A stretch of DNA of 64,000 nucleotides from Polaribacter sp. KT25b (GCF_900105145.1 NZ_LT629752.1:2204001-2268000); one strand, 5' to 3'; counted from the stretch's first letter, positions 7,863-17,802 are shown. The notes: generated from the letters alone by a model not told the origin. Translations and numbers: made by a program.

Positions 7863-10800
7863 TTAATTTCTTGGATCCCTAAAAATCCCCATCTTTTTAG
7901 ACTGAATTACATTCATACTACAAAACCCAAAACGATCTGTTATTTTGCCATAACAGGCATAAACACCCATTCCATTTATAGGATATAAATGCACCACATT
8001 TGTAAAATGCACCGCATCAAAATAATTTCCATTAATATCAATAAAAGTACTTAATCTCATGAGTTTATTTTGTGAGGTCGTATTATATCTCGTAGTAACC
8101 AACAAACCATAAATTAAAACATTCTGATTCTCAAAATCAATCATTTCTTTTGCTTTGATGCTTGGCAAAAAAGGTTCTGCAACTAATTTAAAATAATTAT
8201 GAATGGTAAAACCTAACAATTCCATTTCATCATACACATTTTCTATCCAATGCGATTCTAATTTTGGAAGCTCGTATTTTGTATGCTGAATTTTAAAAAG
8301 TTGAGACTGTTTTGTTTTCTGTTTTGTGGCATTCAATTTAAAAATAGCTTGCCATAATAATTGAGTTTTTGATTTTCCTGTAAATCGAAACGCATCAATT
8401 CTGATTAAAATAGTTAGTTGTTCTATACTAATCATAACACGATCTATAAAATTCTCTAAAGAAGTATAATCTCCATGTAATTGTCTTTCCGTTAACAAAC
8501 GTTGAATTGTTAAATGCTCTAAATTTTTTAAATAACCAAAGCCTAAATATATAGAAGTATCCATAACAATATTTGGATGGTTACTTTTATTGATACAAGG
8601 CAATTGGATAATAGCACCTTTCATTCTTGCCTCGTGAATATAATGTGCAGCCGAATAAAATCCACCTCCATTATTTAAAACTGCTACCATAAATTCAATA
8701 GGATAATAGCATTTTAAAAATAAACTTTGATAACTCTCAACCGCATACGAAGCAGAATGTCCTTTGGCAAAAGCATAGCCTGCAAAACTTTTAATTTGAT
8801 TCCAAACTTCAAAAATTAAAGCATCCTGATGTCCTTTTTTTCTACAATTAGAAACAAACTTATCTTCAACTGCTTTAAATTCTGATAAGGATCTGTATTT
8901 TCCACTCATTCCACGTCTTAAAACATCGGCTTCACCTAAAGTTAAATCAGCAAATTTACTTGCTACTTTCATCACATCTTCTTGATACACCATCACACCA
9001 TACGTTTCTGGCATAATTTCTAATAAAATAGGATTGGCTTCTTTTCTTTTTTCAGGAAAACGATGTCTTTTAATAAATTCATCTTTCATCCCAGAACCCG
9101 AAACACCTGGTCTAATAATTGAACTTGCAGCCACCAATCCTAAATAATCTTGCGTTTGTAATTTTTGCATCAAGCCACGCATTGCAGGAGATTCTACATA
9201 ATAGGCACCAATAGCACCACCAGATTTTAATAAGTGATTGATCTTTTCATCCTTTTTAAAACTTTCTACATCAGTAATATCAATTGGCGGATCATTGGGT
9301 CTATTTTTTTTGATAATTTCTAAAGCTTCCTTAATTTTTGCCAAACCACGTTGACCTAAAATATCAAACTTAAAAACCCCCACATCATCTGCAATATTCA
9401 TATCAAACTGAACCGTAGGATATCCTTTTGGCGGAAGATGTGTTGCCGAATAATAATGAATCGGTTTTTCTAAAATTAAAATTCCTGCGGAATGTACACT
9501 GATGTAATTGGGAAATCCTTCAATTAACTTTCCATATTTTAAAACTAATTTAGCAATACTATCTATTTCTTGCTGTTGATAAACTGTTGCTTTTTTGTTG
9601 CTTTCTTGTTGATGTGTTTTTGCAGACTTGTTGATTTTTGGTTGCAAACCTGTTGCTGTGTTGTTGCTATCTTGTTGCAACGCCTTATTTTGGGGCGTTT
9701 CAGCACCATTAAGAACTATTTTTTGTTGTTTAGACTTCTTACTTAATTTATCAATTTCTTCTTTAGGCAATCCAAACACTTTTCCTAATTCACGAATTAC
9801 AGCTTTGTATTTAAATGTATTATACGTTGCTAAAAGTGCCGTGTTTTTAAAACGTGTAAAAATATAGTTGGTCACATCATCTCGATCTTTCCAAGAAAAA
9901 TCAATATCAAAATCAGGAGGAGATGCTCTAAAAGGATTTATAAATCGCTCGAAATACAAATCTAATTCCACAGGATCTACATCAGTAATACCAATAATAT
10001 ACGCAACAATACTATTTGCGCCACTTCCTCTACCAACATGAAAATATCCTTTACTTTTTGCATAACTCACAATATCATAATTGATTAAAAAAAAGGACAC
10101 AAATTTTAATTCAATAATCACCTTCAATTCTTTTTGAAGTCGGTCTTGCACTTGTTGTGTTGGGTTTTGATATCGCTTTTCAAGTTTTGTATTACAAAGT
10201 TCTATTAACTGTTTACAATCTTCTTCAAAGCTATTGTAATACAAATTTAAATTCTGATTTTCTCTTGATTTATCAAATCCAAAATGTAGTATACATTGTT
10301 GCAAAAGTGTTTTTGTGTTTTCAAGAACAAAAGGAAATTCTATAAAGTATTGTTGCAAAACTGTTGCAGCATACATCTTATCTGTTATTAAACACTGTTC
10401 TGATGTTGATAATTTACTTAATAAGGTATTATTATCAATGGCACGTAAAAGTCGATGTGCATTAAAATCACTTTTGTTGCGAATCGTAACTTGTTGTTGT
10501 ATAACCAATTTGTCTTCATACTTTTTTAAATAGGAAAAACGAAGTTTATTTATCTCAGCAATAGAAATTCCAACAAATTCATTTTCTTTAAAAGAAGTTA
10601 AGTTTAATTCCAGTGCTTTTTCAAAAGGATACATAATAAAAACATCTTCTAAAAATTCGGGTTGATCAGGAATTGCTGTTTTTGATTCTAAAAAAGTAGA
10701 CAAATATCGATTAATGTTTTCAAAACCTAAATTGCTTTTTGCAATCGCAACAAATTGTTGTGAATTGCCATTTCTAAAATCGACACCCACAACAGGTTTG

Positions 10801-10967
10801 ATATTGAACTTTTTTGCTTGCTGAATAAAATTTAAACAAGCAGAAGTATTGTTGATATCTGTAAGCGCAATCGTATCAATATTATTTTCTACGGCAAGTT
10901 TTAATAATTCAACTTCAGAAAACGTTCCATAACGCAAAGAATAATAAGAATGACAGTTTAGATACAT
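7863..10967 (-). CDS. dnaE: DNA polymerase III alpha subunit, DnaE (error-prone-type, SOS-linked)
   Basis: A 1034-residue C-family polymerase. It has an N-terminal PHP domain (NCHSYYSLRYGT; IALTDINNTSA), the palm with HVGRGSGANSIVAYIIG and the catalytic aspartates in PPDFDIDFSW (~351-357), the SGGAIGAYYVES and GVMVYQEDVM motifs, and a C-terminal OB region. It is shorter than a replicative DnaE (~1160 or more) and lies 3 bp after dinB, beside a LexA-like gene, which is the context of DnaE2-type translesion polymerases. An Asn/Gln-rich stretch (~415-462) interrupts the conserved core. It likely acts in damage-induced mutagenesis with DinB. Confidence 0.9.
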   Translation of the reverse strand: MYLNCHSYYSLRYGTFSEVELLKLAVENNIDTIALTDINNTSACLNFIQQAKKFNIKPVVGVDFRNGNSQQFVAIAKSNLGFENINRYLSTFLESKTAIPDQPEFLEDVFIMYPFEKALELNLTSFKENEFVGISIAEINKLRFSYLKKYEDKLVIQQQVTIRNKSDFNAHRLLRAIDNNTLLSKLSTSEQCLITDKMYAATVLQQYFIEFPFVLENTKTLLQQCILHFGFDKSRENQNLNLYYNSFEEDCKQLIELCNTKLEKRYQNPTQQVQDRLQKELKVIIELKFVSFFLINYDIVSYAKSKGYFHVGRGSGANSIVAYIIGITDVDPVELDLYFERFINPFRASPPDFDIDFSWKDRDDVTNYIFTRFKNTALLATYNTFKYKAVIRELGKVFGLPKEEIDKLSKKSKQQKIVLNGAETPQNKALQQDSNNTATGLQPKINKSAKTHQQESNKKATVYQQQEIDSIAKLVLKYGKLIEGFPNYISVHSAGILILEKPIHYYSATHLPPKGYPTVQFDMNIADDVGVFKFDILGQRGLAKIKEALEIIKKNRPNDPPIDITDVESFKKDEKINHLLKSGGAIGAYYVESPAMRGLMQKLQTQDYLGLVAASSIIRPGVSGSGMKDEFIKRHRFPEKRKEANPILLEIMPETYGVMVYQEDVMKVASKFADLTLGEADVLRRGMSGKYRSLSEFKAVEDKFVSNCRKKGHQDALIFEVWNQIKSFAGYAFAKGHSASYAVESYQSLFLKCYYPIEFMVAVLNNGGGFYSAAHYIHEARMKGAIIQLPCINKSNHPNIVMDTSIYLGFGYLKNLEHLTIQRLLTERQLHGDYTSLENFIDRVMISIEQLTILIRIDAFRFTGKSKTQLLWQAIFKLNATKQKTKQSQLFKIQHTKYELPKLESHWIENVYDEMELLGFTIHNYFKLVAEPFLPSIKAKEMIDFENQNVLIYGLLVTTRYNTTSQNKLMRLSTFIDINGNYFDAVHFTNVVHLYPINGMGVYACYGKITDRFGFCSMNVIQSKKMGIFRDPRN

Positions 10968-10970
10968 ACA

Positions 10971-12185
10971 CTATTGTTTTCTATGTGCTAAAAGTGCTGG
11001 CGGTTCTCCATTAAAAGGATTGTCAAAACGACCAATGGTTTTTGCGCCCATGGAAGCAGCTCTGGTGATACTTGATTCCCCATATTTATTTCTGATGGTA
11101 TCCATAGCAGTATATAAATTGAGCATTTGTTCAGAATCATCAAACAAATTAATTTGATAATTCCCACTCACAATATCTGTAATTTTCACACCTACCAATC
11201 GAATTAACAATCGTCTTTGATACAGTTTTTTAAACAATTCTAAAACAGTCGGAATAATAATATGATCAGCACTTGTATACGGAATTTTCACTTGTTTCGA
11301 ATACGTATTAAAATCAGAATATCTAATTTTTACAGCAATCACAGATGCTATTTTGTTTCCTTTTCGAAGCTGATAGGCTAAGTTTTCTGCCATTGCAAAA
11401 ATAGTTTCAGTCAGTTTTCTAACATCAATCGTATCTTTATTAAAAGTACGTTCTGTAGAGATTGATTTTCTTTCATGAAACGGAATTAAAGGCGGATTGT
11501 CAATTCCGTTAGCACGTTTCCAAATCGTTCTTCCATTTACACCCAAAACACTCATCAACATTTCAACGGGCATTTCTTGAATCACTTTTACTTTTTCTAC
11601 CCCTAAATTTCTTAAAATCTGATATGTTTTTTCTCCAACAGAAGGAATTTTACGAATTGATAAAGGCGCCATAAACTCTTTTTCAAATCCTTCATTTATC
11701 AATAATTGATTGTTGGGTTTTGCTTCTCCTGTTGCCACTTTAGAAACAATTTTATTACAAGACATTCCAAAGGAAATAGGCAATCCACTTTCTTTGATAA
11801 TGCGTTGTCTTAATTCGGATGCATATTTATAACTTCCAAAAAAAGTATCCATTCCTGTTAAATCAGCATAAAATTCATCAATACTTGCTTTTTCAAAAAG
11901 AGGTACTTTTTCTTTAACGATTTCAGTAACAATGTGAGAATATTTAGAATAAATACTGGTATTTCCTCGGATGACAATCGCTTCTGGACACAAACGTTTG
12001 GCAACTTTCATAGACATACCAGAATGCACGCCAAAAGCTCTCGTTTCATAGCTACAAGCAGCCACAACACCACGATCACCTGTTCCGCCAACAAGCAATG
12101 GTCTTTTCTGTAAACGACTATCAATGAGTCGTTCACAGGATACAAAAAAGGTATCTAAATCGAGATGTAAAATATTTTTCTTCAC
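10971..12185 (-). CDS. dinB: Y-family DNA polymerase IV (DinB)
   Basis: A 404-residue protein with the Y-family catalytic signatures: ILHLDLDTFFVSCERL at the N-terminus, the SIDEFYADLTG motif carrying the second pair of acidic residues, and a helix-hairpin-helix region (IPSVGEKTYQILRNLGVEKV). It starts with GTG at 12185; the family's conserved first residues begin at once, so no later start is possible. The start is only 4 bp after a TAATTTTG element, implying a near-leaderless mRNA. It is the first gene of an operon with dnaE and is divergent from a LexA-like repressor. Confidence 0.92.
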   Translation of the reverse strand: MKKNILHLDLDTFFVSCERLIDSRLQKRPLLVGGTGDRGVVAACSYETRAFGVHSGMSMKVAKRLCPEAIVIRGNTSIYSKYSHIVTEIVKEKVPLFEKASIDEFYADLTGMDTFFGSYKYASELRQRIIKESGLPISFGMSCNKIVSKVATGEAKPNNQLLINEGFEKEFMAPLSIRKIPSVGEKTYQILRNLGVEKVKVIQEMPVEMLMSVLGVNGRTIWKRANGIDNPPLIPFHERKSISTERTFNKDTIDVRKLTETIFAMAENLAYQLRKGNKIASVIAVKIRYSDFNTYSKQVKIPYTSADHIIIPTVLELFKKLYQRRLLIRLVGVKITDIVSGNYQINLFDDSEQMLNLYTAMDTIRNKYGESSITRAASMGAKTIGRFDNPFNGEPPALLAHRKQ

Positions 12186-12237
12186 ACTACAAAATTAGCT
12201 ACAAAAACAAACTATTAATGCTTATATTTGTAGTATT
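12186..12237. promoter_or_regulatory. Divergent dinB / LexA-like promoter with mirrored operators
   Basis: The 52-bp gap has ACTACAAA (12186-12193) and its inverse TTTGTAGT (12227-12234). TATATTTG (12223-12230) on the + strand and TAATTTTG on the minus strand both fit the Bacteroidota -7 element TAnnTTTG, and each overlaps one half of the inverted repeat. Start codons follow within 4-7 bp, so both transcripts should be nearly leaderless. The repressor probably covers both promoters; this is inferred from position. Confidence 0.65.
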
Positions 12238-13017
12238 ATGAAAATTATATCCAAAAATATCCGACATTTAAGAGGTTTAAAACAGCTTTCTCAAGAGCGT
12301 TTGGCAGACGATTTAAAAGTAACTCGATCAAGAATAGGTTCTTATGAAGAGAATCGTTCTTCGCCAACATTAGAGTTTTTAATTGATTTCTCAAATTATT
12401 TTAAAATCCCAATTGATATTCTATTAAAAAATGATTTGACAAAAACCAAAGACATTTCTTTTATAGAAATAGGCAGTAAAAGAGTGTTATTTCCGATTAC
12501 GGTAGATGCTGAAAATGAAAACTTAATTGAAGTGGTTTCTGCTAAAACTTCTGCTGGATATTTATTAGGCTATGATGATCCTGAATACATTGAACAATTA
12601 GAAAAAATTAAATTGCCTTTTTTACCCACAGGAAAACATAGAGCTTTTCCGATAAAAGGAGATTCTATGTTGCCGATGAAAGATGGTTCTTATGTAGTTG
12701 CAGAATTTGTAGAAGATATTCGTGATGTTAAAAGCGGAACGTCCTACATTATTGTCACTAAAAATGATGGAATGACCTATAAACGAGTGTACAATCAATT
12801 AGAAGAAAAAGGATCGTTATTGCTAAAACCCGATAATAGAGAATATCTGTCTTATCAAGTTCCGATGGAAGAAGTTTTAGAACTTTGGAAATTTACGTGT
12901 AGTATTAACACGCAAGAATATGAAGAACATGAGTTGAAATTGAGTAGTATTATTCAGATGTTTAATGGACTTGGTGTTGAGTTAAAACAATTAGAAAAAT
13001 CTTTAAAAATGAGTTAA
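12238..13017 (+). CDS. LexA-like XRE-family repressor with S24 autopeptidase domain
   Basis: A 259-residue protein. Residues ~5-60 are an XRE helix-turn-helix (LSQERLADDLKVTRSRIGSY). Residues ~95-200 are a LexA/UmuD S24 peptidase with a cleavable Ala106-Gly107 bond (KTSAGYL), nucleophile Ser143 in IKGDSMLPM and general base Lys182 in MTYKRVY. By family, RecA-stimulated self-cleavage would free the dinB-dnaE promoter and its own. Divergent placement from dinB supports that role. It overlaps the converging SRAP gene by 4 bp. Confidence 0.88.
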   Translation: MKIISKNIRHLRGLKQLSQERLADDLKVTRSRIGSYEENRSSPTLEFLIDFSNYFKIPIDILLKNDLTKTKDISFIEIGSKRVLFPITVDAENENLIEVVSAKTSAGYLLGYDDPEYIEQLEKIKLPFLPTGKHRAFPIKGDSMLPMKDGSYVVAEFVEDIRDVKSGTSYIIVTKNDGMTYKRVYNQLEEKGSLLLKPDNREYLSYQVPMEEVLELWKFTCSINTQEYEEHELKLSSIIQMFNGLGVELKQLEKSLKMS

Positions 13018-13727
13018 AATAAGGTATTTAATTCTGGGTAGTAAAAAGGTTTTAGAATATCTATTGTATTACTATTTTTTCTACTATTGGTAACATCTTT
13101 GGAAACCGTATAAGCTTCAAACTCCTTCGTCATAAAACCTTTTTCTATAATTTCGTTAATGCTGTTTTTTGAAAGGGATGGGTTTATCCATTCTTTTTGA
13201 AATGATGTGTCTAAAATTAAAGGCATTCTTTCTTTAGAATTATGAATTTCAGCCATAAATGGATTTGCTTTTTTAGTGATAATCGAACATGAAAAAACTC
13301 CATTTTGATGATCATTATAAATACCTGCAAATGCAAATGGGTCATGGTTTTTCAATCGAATATAATGTGGATATTTATTTTTACCAACATGCTTACTTTC
13401 AAAAAAACCATCCGCTAAAATCAAACATCTTCTGTTAACTATTGGTTCTTTCCAAAGATTGCTCGTAAATAAGGATTCGCTTTTGGCATTTAAGGTGTTA
13501 AAGCGTTTTTTAAAATCAACAGGATTTTCTAAATTTTCAGGAAGCAATCCCCATTTTGCAGGTTCAATTACAGCAGATTCATTTTCTTGAGGTATGATAT
13601 AAACAAAACGATTATCAAATCCATTTAAATGATAATTTGGCTCATACACTACATCCTTATTGAATTTTACATCAAAAAAATCTTCTAACTTTCTAGCTGG
13701 TTTTGTATTGGAAATATGATAACACAT
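13014..13727 (-). CDS. SRAP domain protein (YedK/HMCES type)
   Basis: A 237-residue SOS-response-associated protein. Cys2 (MCYHIS) is the residue that crosslinks abasic sites after Met removal. Other family motifs are FNTLNAKSESL, CLILADGFFESK with the catalytic Glu, and IHNSKERMPLIL with the conserved His. Known members form thiazolidine links with abasic sites in single-stranded DNA to protect forks. Its place tail to tail with the LexA-like gene completes a DNA-damage module. Whether it is under the same repressor cannot be seen. Confidence 0.9.
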   Translation of the reverse strand: MCYHISNTKPARKLEDFFDVKFNKDVVYEPNYHLNGFDNRFVYIIPQENESAVIEPAKWGLLPENLENPVDFKKRFNTLNAKSESLFTSNLWKEPIVNRRCLILADGFFESKHVGKNKYPHYIRLKNHDPFAFAGIYNDHQNGVFSCSIITKKANPFMAEIHNSKERMPLILDTSFQKEWINPSLSKNSINEIIEKGFMTKEFEAYTVSKDVTNSRKNSNTIDILKPFYYPELNTLF

Positions 13728-14541
13728 TTTTTTATTAGTAATTACTGATAAATCAAATTTAAGAAAATAAACTACCTAGCTCAAGGGGACGAGGTATCAA
13801 ATTAATTTAAGTTAGGCTGAATTAACCTTTTTTATATTTATCTTTTCTCGCTTAATTTCTAACATATTTTAAAATAATTTGTCATTAGCATATTCTTAAA
13901 TTGCGTTAATATAATAACCAAAAGTCCAAAATTTACTTTCCTATAAAATCGTTTCACTTTTGGATATAACCTAAATATTTTACTTGCTGTTAAACTTTTT
14001 ATCTTATTCTGTTATATAATGGACATTATTTATATAAAAAGATAAATGTGATCTTTCATAAAGAATAAATCTAAAAGAGATAAGAAATATCTAAAAAAAA
14101 ACTTCAAGCTATCAAGACGAAACTTCTTAGGTTAATGTTTTTCACCTGTATTATATTGGGTAAACCAAAAGAGATCATAACAAACTATAATTATAACTTT
14201 TGTGAATATACTCTCAAATGTAACAAAAATAAATATCTTAATACTAGAGTCAGCCAAGCATCGATGAATTCCTAAAATTAAAATATTTAAAGATCAATTT
14301 AGAGGTATTAGAAATGTTGAGCCCTACTTAATTTAGACGTTTTTTTTTGATTAATTCTAAACCATAACAATATTTAGATTATATAATATAAAGTGATTGA
14401 ATCTCTCTGATCAAATAAACAAAAATCACAATTAACTCATAATCAACATTTTGATTTATTTTTGTTTTGTAATTTGAATATGATTTTATAAAAAATAATT
14501 TTGAAGTTTCATTTCTTGCATTTTATTTAATATCAAAAATA
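13728..14541. other. 814-bp gap, no gene seen
   Basis: Very AT-rich, with frequent stops in all frames. No RNA gene, repeat or convincing ORF is seen. It may hold decayed genes, but no recognisable remnant could be matched. Confidence 0.6.
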
Positions 14542-16221
14542 TTAGTTGATAATGATTTTTTTTGTGTAAATTTTATTATTTAATTCAAGCTTCAACAAAT
14601 ACATACCAACTTCTGCGTTTGGTAGTTCAATTCTAAATTCATTTGAATAATAATTCTCATCAAATATCTTTTTACCTAATAAATCTAGTATTTTAACCCT
14701 TATTTTGTCTTTAGTAATGGGTAACTTAACAAAAAATACTGCATCTGTTGGGTTTGGATATACTAATATTTTGTCATTTAGGTTTAGATTATTAATAGAT
14801 AGAATATTAGTTTTTATAGGATATTTATAGAAACAGACTAATTCTAGATTATTAGTATTGACAATAAAGTTTCCAGAGCCTGAATTTTGTGCAAAATAAG
14901 AGATTTCCGGGTTAGCTCCTGGGTATTCTGATAGCGTAAAAATGATATCACTTTTAGAGGTCTGTATATTGGTTATTACAGAAGAGCCCGCATTTGATAA
15001 TTCAAAATCTTCTGCAATTGTTGGTATTGATAATTGGTTTGCATCCGTTTCAATTACTAATGTAACCTCACTTGATAAGTATGCATTGGTTATCATTGGA
15101 GGGTTTATCTCTGAAGATGTAGTTCCGCCGTATAAATCCATCTGAACTAAAGGAAATATTCTATCAGCAAATTTTTCGTAACCATCTATAAAAGGAAAAT
15201 GACAATTATCTGTATGATGTGTCATAGCAGCTGTAACCATAATTTGTACATCTGAATTTTCATAAGCAAGCTGTCTTTGTGCTTCTTTAATGTACATTAA
15301 AAAACCACCGCATCCATTTTTTGTTTGAAAAATATAAATTTGTTTTATATTGGGATAATCTGTTAGCCAAGATTTTTTTAATTCAATAAATAAATTTTTA
15401 TATTGAGTTATAGTCGTGCTGTTTCCATCACTTTCTCCTTGAGACCAAAGTACAGCTCTAACGTAATCAGTAAGACCTGAAGTCTTAAGCCTATAGTATA
15501 ATCGAGAATAATTTGAAGCTAAAGATGTTTGGTAGTTTTCAGGGGCTTGAAAAAAGTTAATACTTTTTGCTCCATCTGCTCCATTAAATATTGCAATAGG
15601 AATATTATTGGTGTTAATTATGTTATTAGCGAGTTTTAAACCCCACTGTCCAGTATTTCCATTTGTACCGGTTCCCGCATCACCAATTCCAATAAACCAA
15701 TTGGAATTATTTTGTAAATCTATTGCATTATCAGTTCCTTTACCAAATACACGAATGAAATTGCTAACATAACTATTAGAACTTCCATAATTGAATGCAA
15801 TTGCATTAGACTGCCCTTGAATAATATAAACATCACCTGCGACAATATCTGTAACCTCCTTTTCTAGAGTTCTTGTACTTTCCGATAATCCATAAATCTT
15901 AATTGAATAATTAACTAGTTCTGCTAGAATTGGGATATTAAAATTAAATGATGCACTATTAGAGCTGTAATTTAGAGTTTTAGTTGTTGTAGTCTGAATC
16001 TTATTATTTCGGTAGAGTTCAACTTCAATTGAGCTGTAATAAATTGCTAAGTTACTTACTGACCCTTCAATGATTATATTACCAATATTAGTTGTTAGAT
16101 CCCTACCTACTAGCTGTTTATTTAAAGGGATTTTATTAAATGTAATTTGTGTGTAGGAGCATTTAAATAATAATATAAACAAGATCGTAATTACAAAATT
16201 CTTTTTCTTTAATTTTTTCAT
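14542..16221 (-). CDS. Secreted SGNH/sialate-O-acetylesterase-like protein with T9SS sorting domain
   Basis: A 559-residue protein with signal sequence (VITILFILLFKCSYTQ), an N-terminal beta domain (~25-125) and a SASA-type SGNH hydrolase (~130-350). The hydrolase has Ser in YIIQGQSNAIAF, the Gly block GADGAKSI, VLWSQGESDGN and the Asp/His block DNCHFPFIDGYEKF. The last ~80 residues (ILVYPNPTDAVFFVKLP ... KIYTKKIIIN) are a type A T9SS sorting domain, so it is exported through the type IX system. It probably deacetylates a polysaccharide (CE6-like); the substrate is not evident. Confidence 0.85.
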   Translation of the reverse strand: MKKLKKKNFVITILFILLFKCSYTQITFNKIPLNKQLVGRDLTTNIGNIIIEGSVSNLAIYYSSIEVELYRNNKIQTTTTKTLNYSSNSASFNFNIPILAELVNYSIKIYGLSESTRTLEKEVTDIVAGDVYIIQGQSNAIAFNYGSSNSYVSNFIRVFGKGTDNAIDLQNNSNWFIGIGDAGTGTNGNTGQWGLKLANNIINTNNIPIAIFNGADGAKSINFFQAPENYQTSLASNYSRLYYRLKTSGLTDYVRAVLWSQGESDGNSTTITQYKNLFIELKKSWLTDYPNIKQIYIFQTKNGCGGFLMYIKEAQRQLAYENSDVQIMVTAAMTHHTDNCHFPFIDGYEKFADRIFPLVQMDLYGGTTSSEINPPMITNAYLSSEVTLVIETDANQLSIPTIAEDFELSNAGSSVITNIQTSKSDIIFTLSEYPGANPEISYFAQNSGSGNFIVNTNNLELVCFYKYPIKTNILSINNLNLNDKILVYPNPTDAVFFVKLPITKDKIRVKILDLLGKKIFDENYYSNEFRIELPNAEVGMYLLKLELNNKIYTKKIIIN

Positions 16222-16540
16222 AGCGTTTTTTTAATACTTAATATTTTAATTTAGGCATCTTTCTAAAAGTTTTCGAAATTTTATTGTTTGTAGAATATTA
16301 CATAATTTATATACTCATTTTAAGCTTTCCAAATAATCCAAGATCAATGGAATAGAAAGCATCTTCAAAAACAATAAAAAATTTTAAAATAATTTAGGTT
16401 TCCAATTTTTTATCAAAATTAAAACCTTCTCTTATTTAATTCTTACGGCTAACCGTAAGAACCTTAAATTAATTCAAATAACTTCGTCACTCTATCGAAA
16501 AAGATTAGTTACAATTATTGTTTTGGGATTTAAAATTGAA
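16222..16540. other. 319-bp gap with a 9-bp hairpin
   Basis: No gene is seen. TTCTTACGG / CCGTAAGAA (16440-16461, loop CTAA) is a perfect hairpin without a T-run on either strand. It lies 80 bp after the stop of the small minus-strand ORF at 16541. Confidence 0.5.
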
Positions 16541-16732
16541 TTATACAGAATTCGTATAGCTATCGAAGTCCTTGGCTAAATTGTGAAAAGGAGTGTAACT
16601 TATTTGCCTAATATTGAAAGAAGATGAGCCTACTATCTTGGTGGATTTTCCAATTGTAGTGACCATTGCGTATTGTGAATATTTAACGTTTAAAGTAAAC
16701 ACACCAACAAATAAAGAGAATATGTTTTTCAT
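16541..16732 (-). CDS. Small hypothetical ORF, possibly a gene remnant
   Basis: 63 residues with a hydrophobic start (MKNIFSLFVGVFTLNV) that could be a signal peptide, then a polar tail without a recognised domain. It stands alone in AT-rich DNA next to a mobile-element scar. It could be the truncated N-terminus of a secreted protein. Coding status is doubtful. Confidence 0.3.
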   Translation of the reverse strand: MKNIFSLFVGVFTLNVKYSQYAMVTTIGKSTKIVGSSSFNIRQISYTPFHNLAKDFDSYTNSV

Positions 16733-17074
16733 AGCTTTTTTTTGTCAAATATATATAAACGGTATTAATTTGACTAAAAATTTAACTATTAATAAATGAT
16801 TACTTGTAATTATTACATTATCAATAAAAAAAACCACTTAATAAGATTGTAATATTAAAAATAATCCTAAAATATTTAACAATTATTATATAATTTCAAC
16901 ATCTAAAACCTGATGATTTAAAAAACTTAAACTAAACATTCAAATTCATTTTTTGTATCTCATTTATTATTACATTTGAGTAGAAATTATTTATAAATCA
17001 GAGTACACGATTCAGTACACGATTTGGTTAAAAAAGCACGTAAAAGGGTGAAATTTTGAATTTTATATCAAATT

Positions 17075-17115
17075 CATAACCCTGAGGTCACGGGTTCAAA
17101 TCCCGTTCTCGCTAC
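17075..17115 (+). other. tRNA-Met 3' half: attachment-site scar
   Basis: CATAACCCTGAGGTCACGGG (from 17075) continuing through TTCAAATCCCGTTCTCGC matches the anticodon-loop 3' half, T-arm (ACGGG/CCCGT) and acceptor strand of a tRNA-Met(CAT). No matching 5' half (AGCGAGA) lies upstream. This is the usual footprint of an element integrated in a tRNA gene, and an integrase stub follows at once. Confidence 0.75.
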
Positions 17116-17136
17116 TATTTTAAATCAGTAAAAAAC

Positions 17137-17165
17137 AACAGTTTAGGTCTCTAAACTGTTTTTTT
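17137..17165 (+). terminator. Rho-independent terminator
   Basis: AACAGTTTAG (17137-17146), loop GTCT, CTAAACTGTT (17151-17160) and a T-run to 17165. Probably the original terminator behind the tRNA 3' end. Confidence 0.8.
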
Positions 17166-17360
17166 ATGCAATCAATTTATGATTACCTTATCTTTACAAC
17201 TAAAATTGAACACGATTTGGAACACGATTCTAAAATTTTAGCACCTTTTTCCTCCCCAAAATTCTATACAGCAAAAGGAGATTTATCCAAGCGTTGGTAT
17301 ATCTATTTCTCCTTCCGAAATCCAAAAAAAGGAAAACTAGAAAGAATGGAAAATGTATAT
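17166..17360 (+). pseudogene. Truncated phage-type integrase, N-terminal arm-binding part only
   Basis: The translation (KFYTAKGDLSKRWYIYFSFR, then NPKKGKLERM) resembles the N-terminal arm-binding region of Bacteroidota tyrosine integrases encoded beside their att site. It follows the tRNA-Met 3' half by 50 bp. From about 17361 the sequence switches to the tail of an IS3-type orfB, so the catalytic domain is lost. It marks an old integrative element. Confidence 0.7.
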
Positions 17361-17799
17361 GATAAAGTTTTCAATATTGTAATTCTAAATATACAGCCTT
17401 TGCTGAAGAAAACAACATAACTATCAGTATAACAGAATAATATGATCCGTTTGAAAATGCTATTGCAAAGCGAATTAATACAACTTTAAAATATAAATGT
17501 GGACTGAGAAATTGTATTAAAAATACTGTTATTACTCAAAAGCTAACAAAAAACTGTATATACTTTCAATAATTTAAGACCCCATTATAGCCTAGATTTA
17601 AGAAAAACCAGCTGACGTACATTTAAATTCGAATATCAAATATAAATCATTTTGAAAAAATAATGTGAATTTGACTGAACTAACAATTTAAAACAAACCT
17701 AATTAAAAATATTTTTTACCTTTTAAACAGCTAAAAAAATAATTTGAATGGTATAAAGTACACCTAAACAAAGGTCAACCTATATCAGTATAATACAAA
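17361..17799 (+). mobile_element. Decayed 3' end of an IS3-family element
   Basis: This stretch matches the last third of orfB and the right end of the five array copies: degraded versions of the region around the catalytic Glu (GATCCGTTTGAAAATGCTAT), then GGTCAACCTATATCAGTATA at the terminal repeat. Frameshifts and stops break the frame. It replaces the rest of an integrase gene and is not next to an attC site. Confidence 0.85.
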
Positions 17800-17802
17800 T
17801 TT

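Noticed and set aside
13728..14541. Hidden gene or RNA in the long gap
   Set aside because: Stops in all frames and no conserved RNA motif seen; nothing to support a call.
17361..17799. IS relic as a sixth targeted insertion
   Set aside because: No attC core lies upstream and the left half of the element is missing, so its target cannot be judged.
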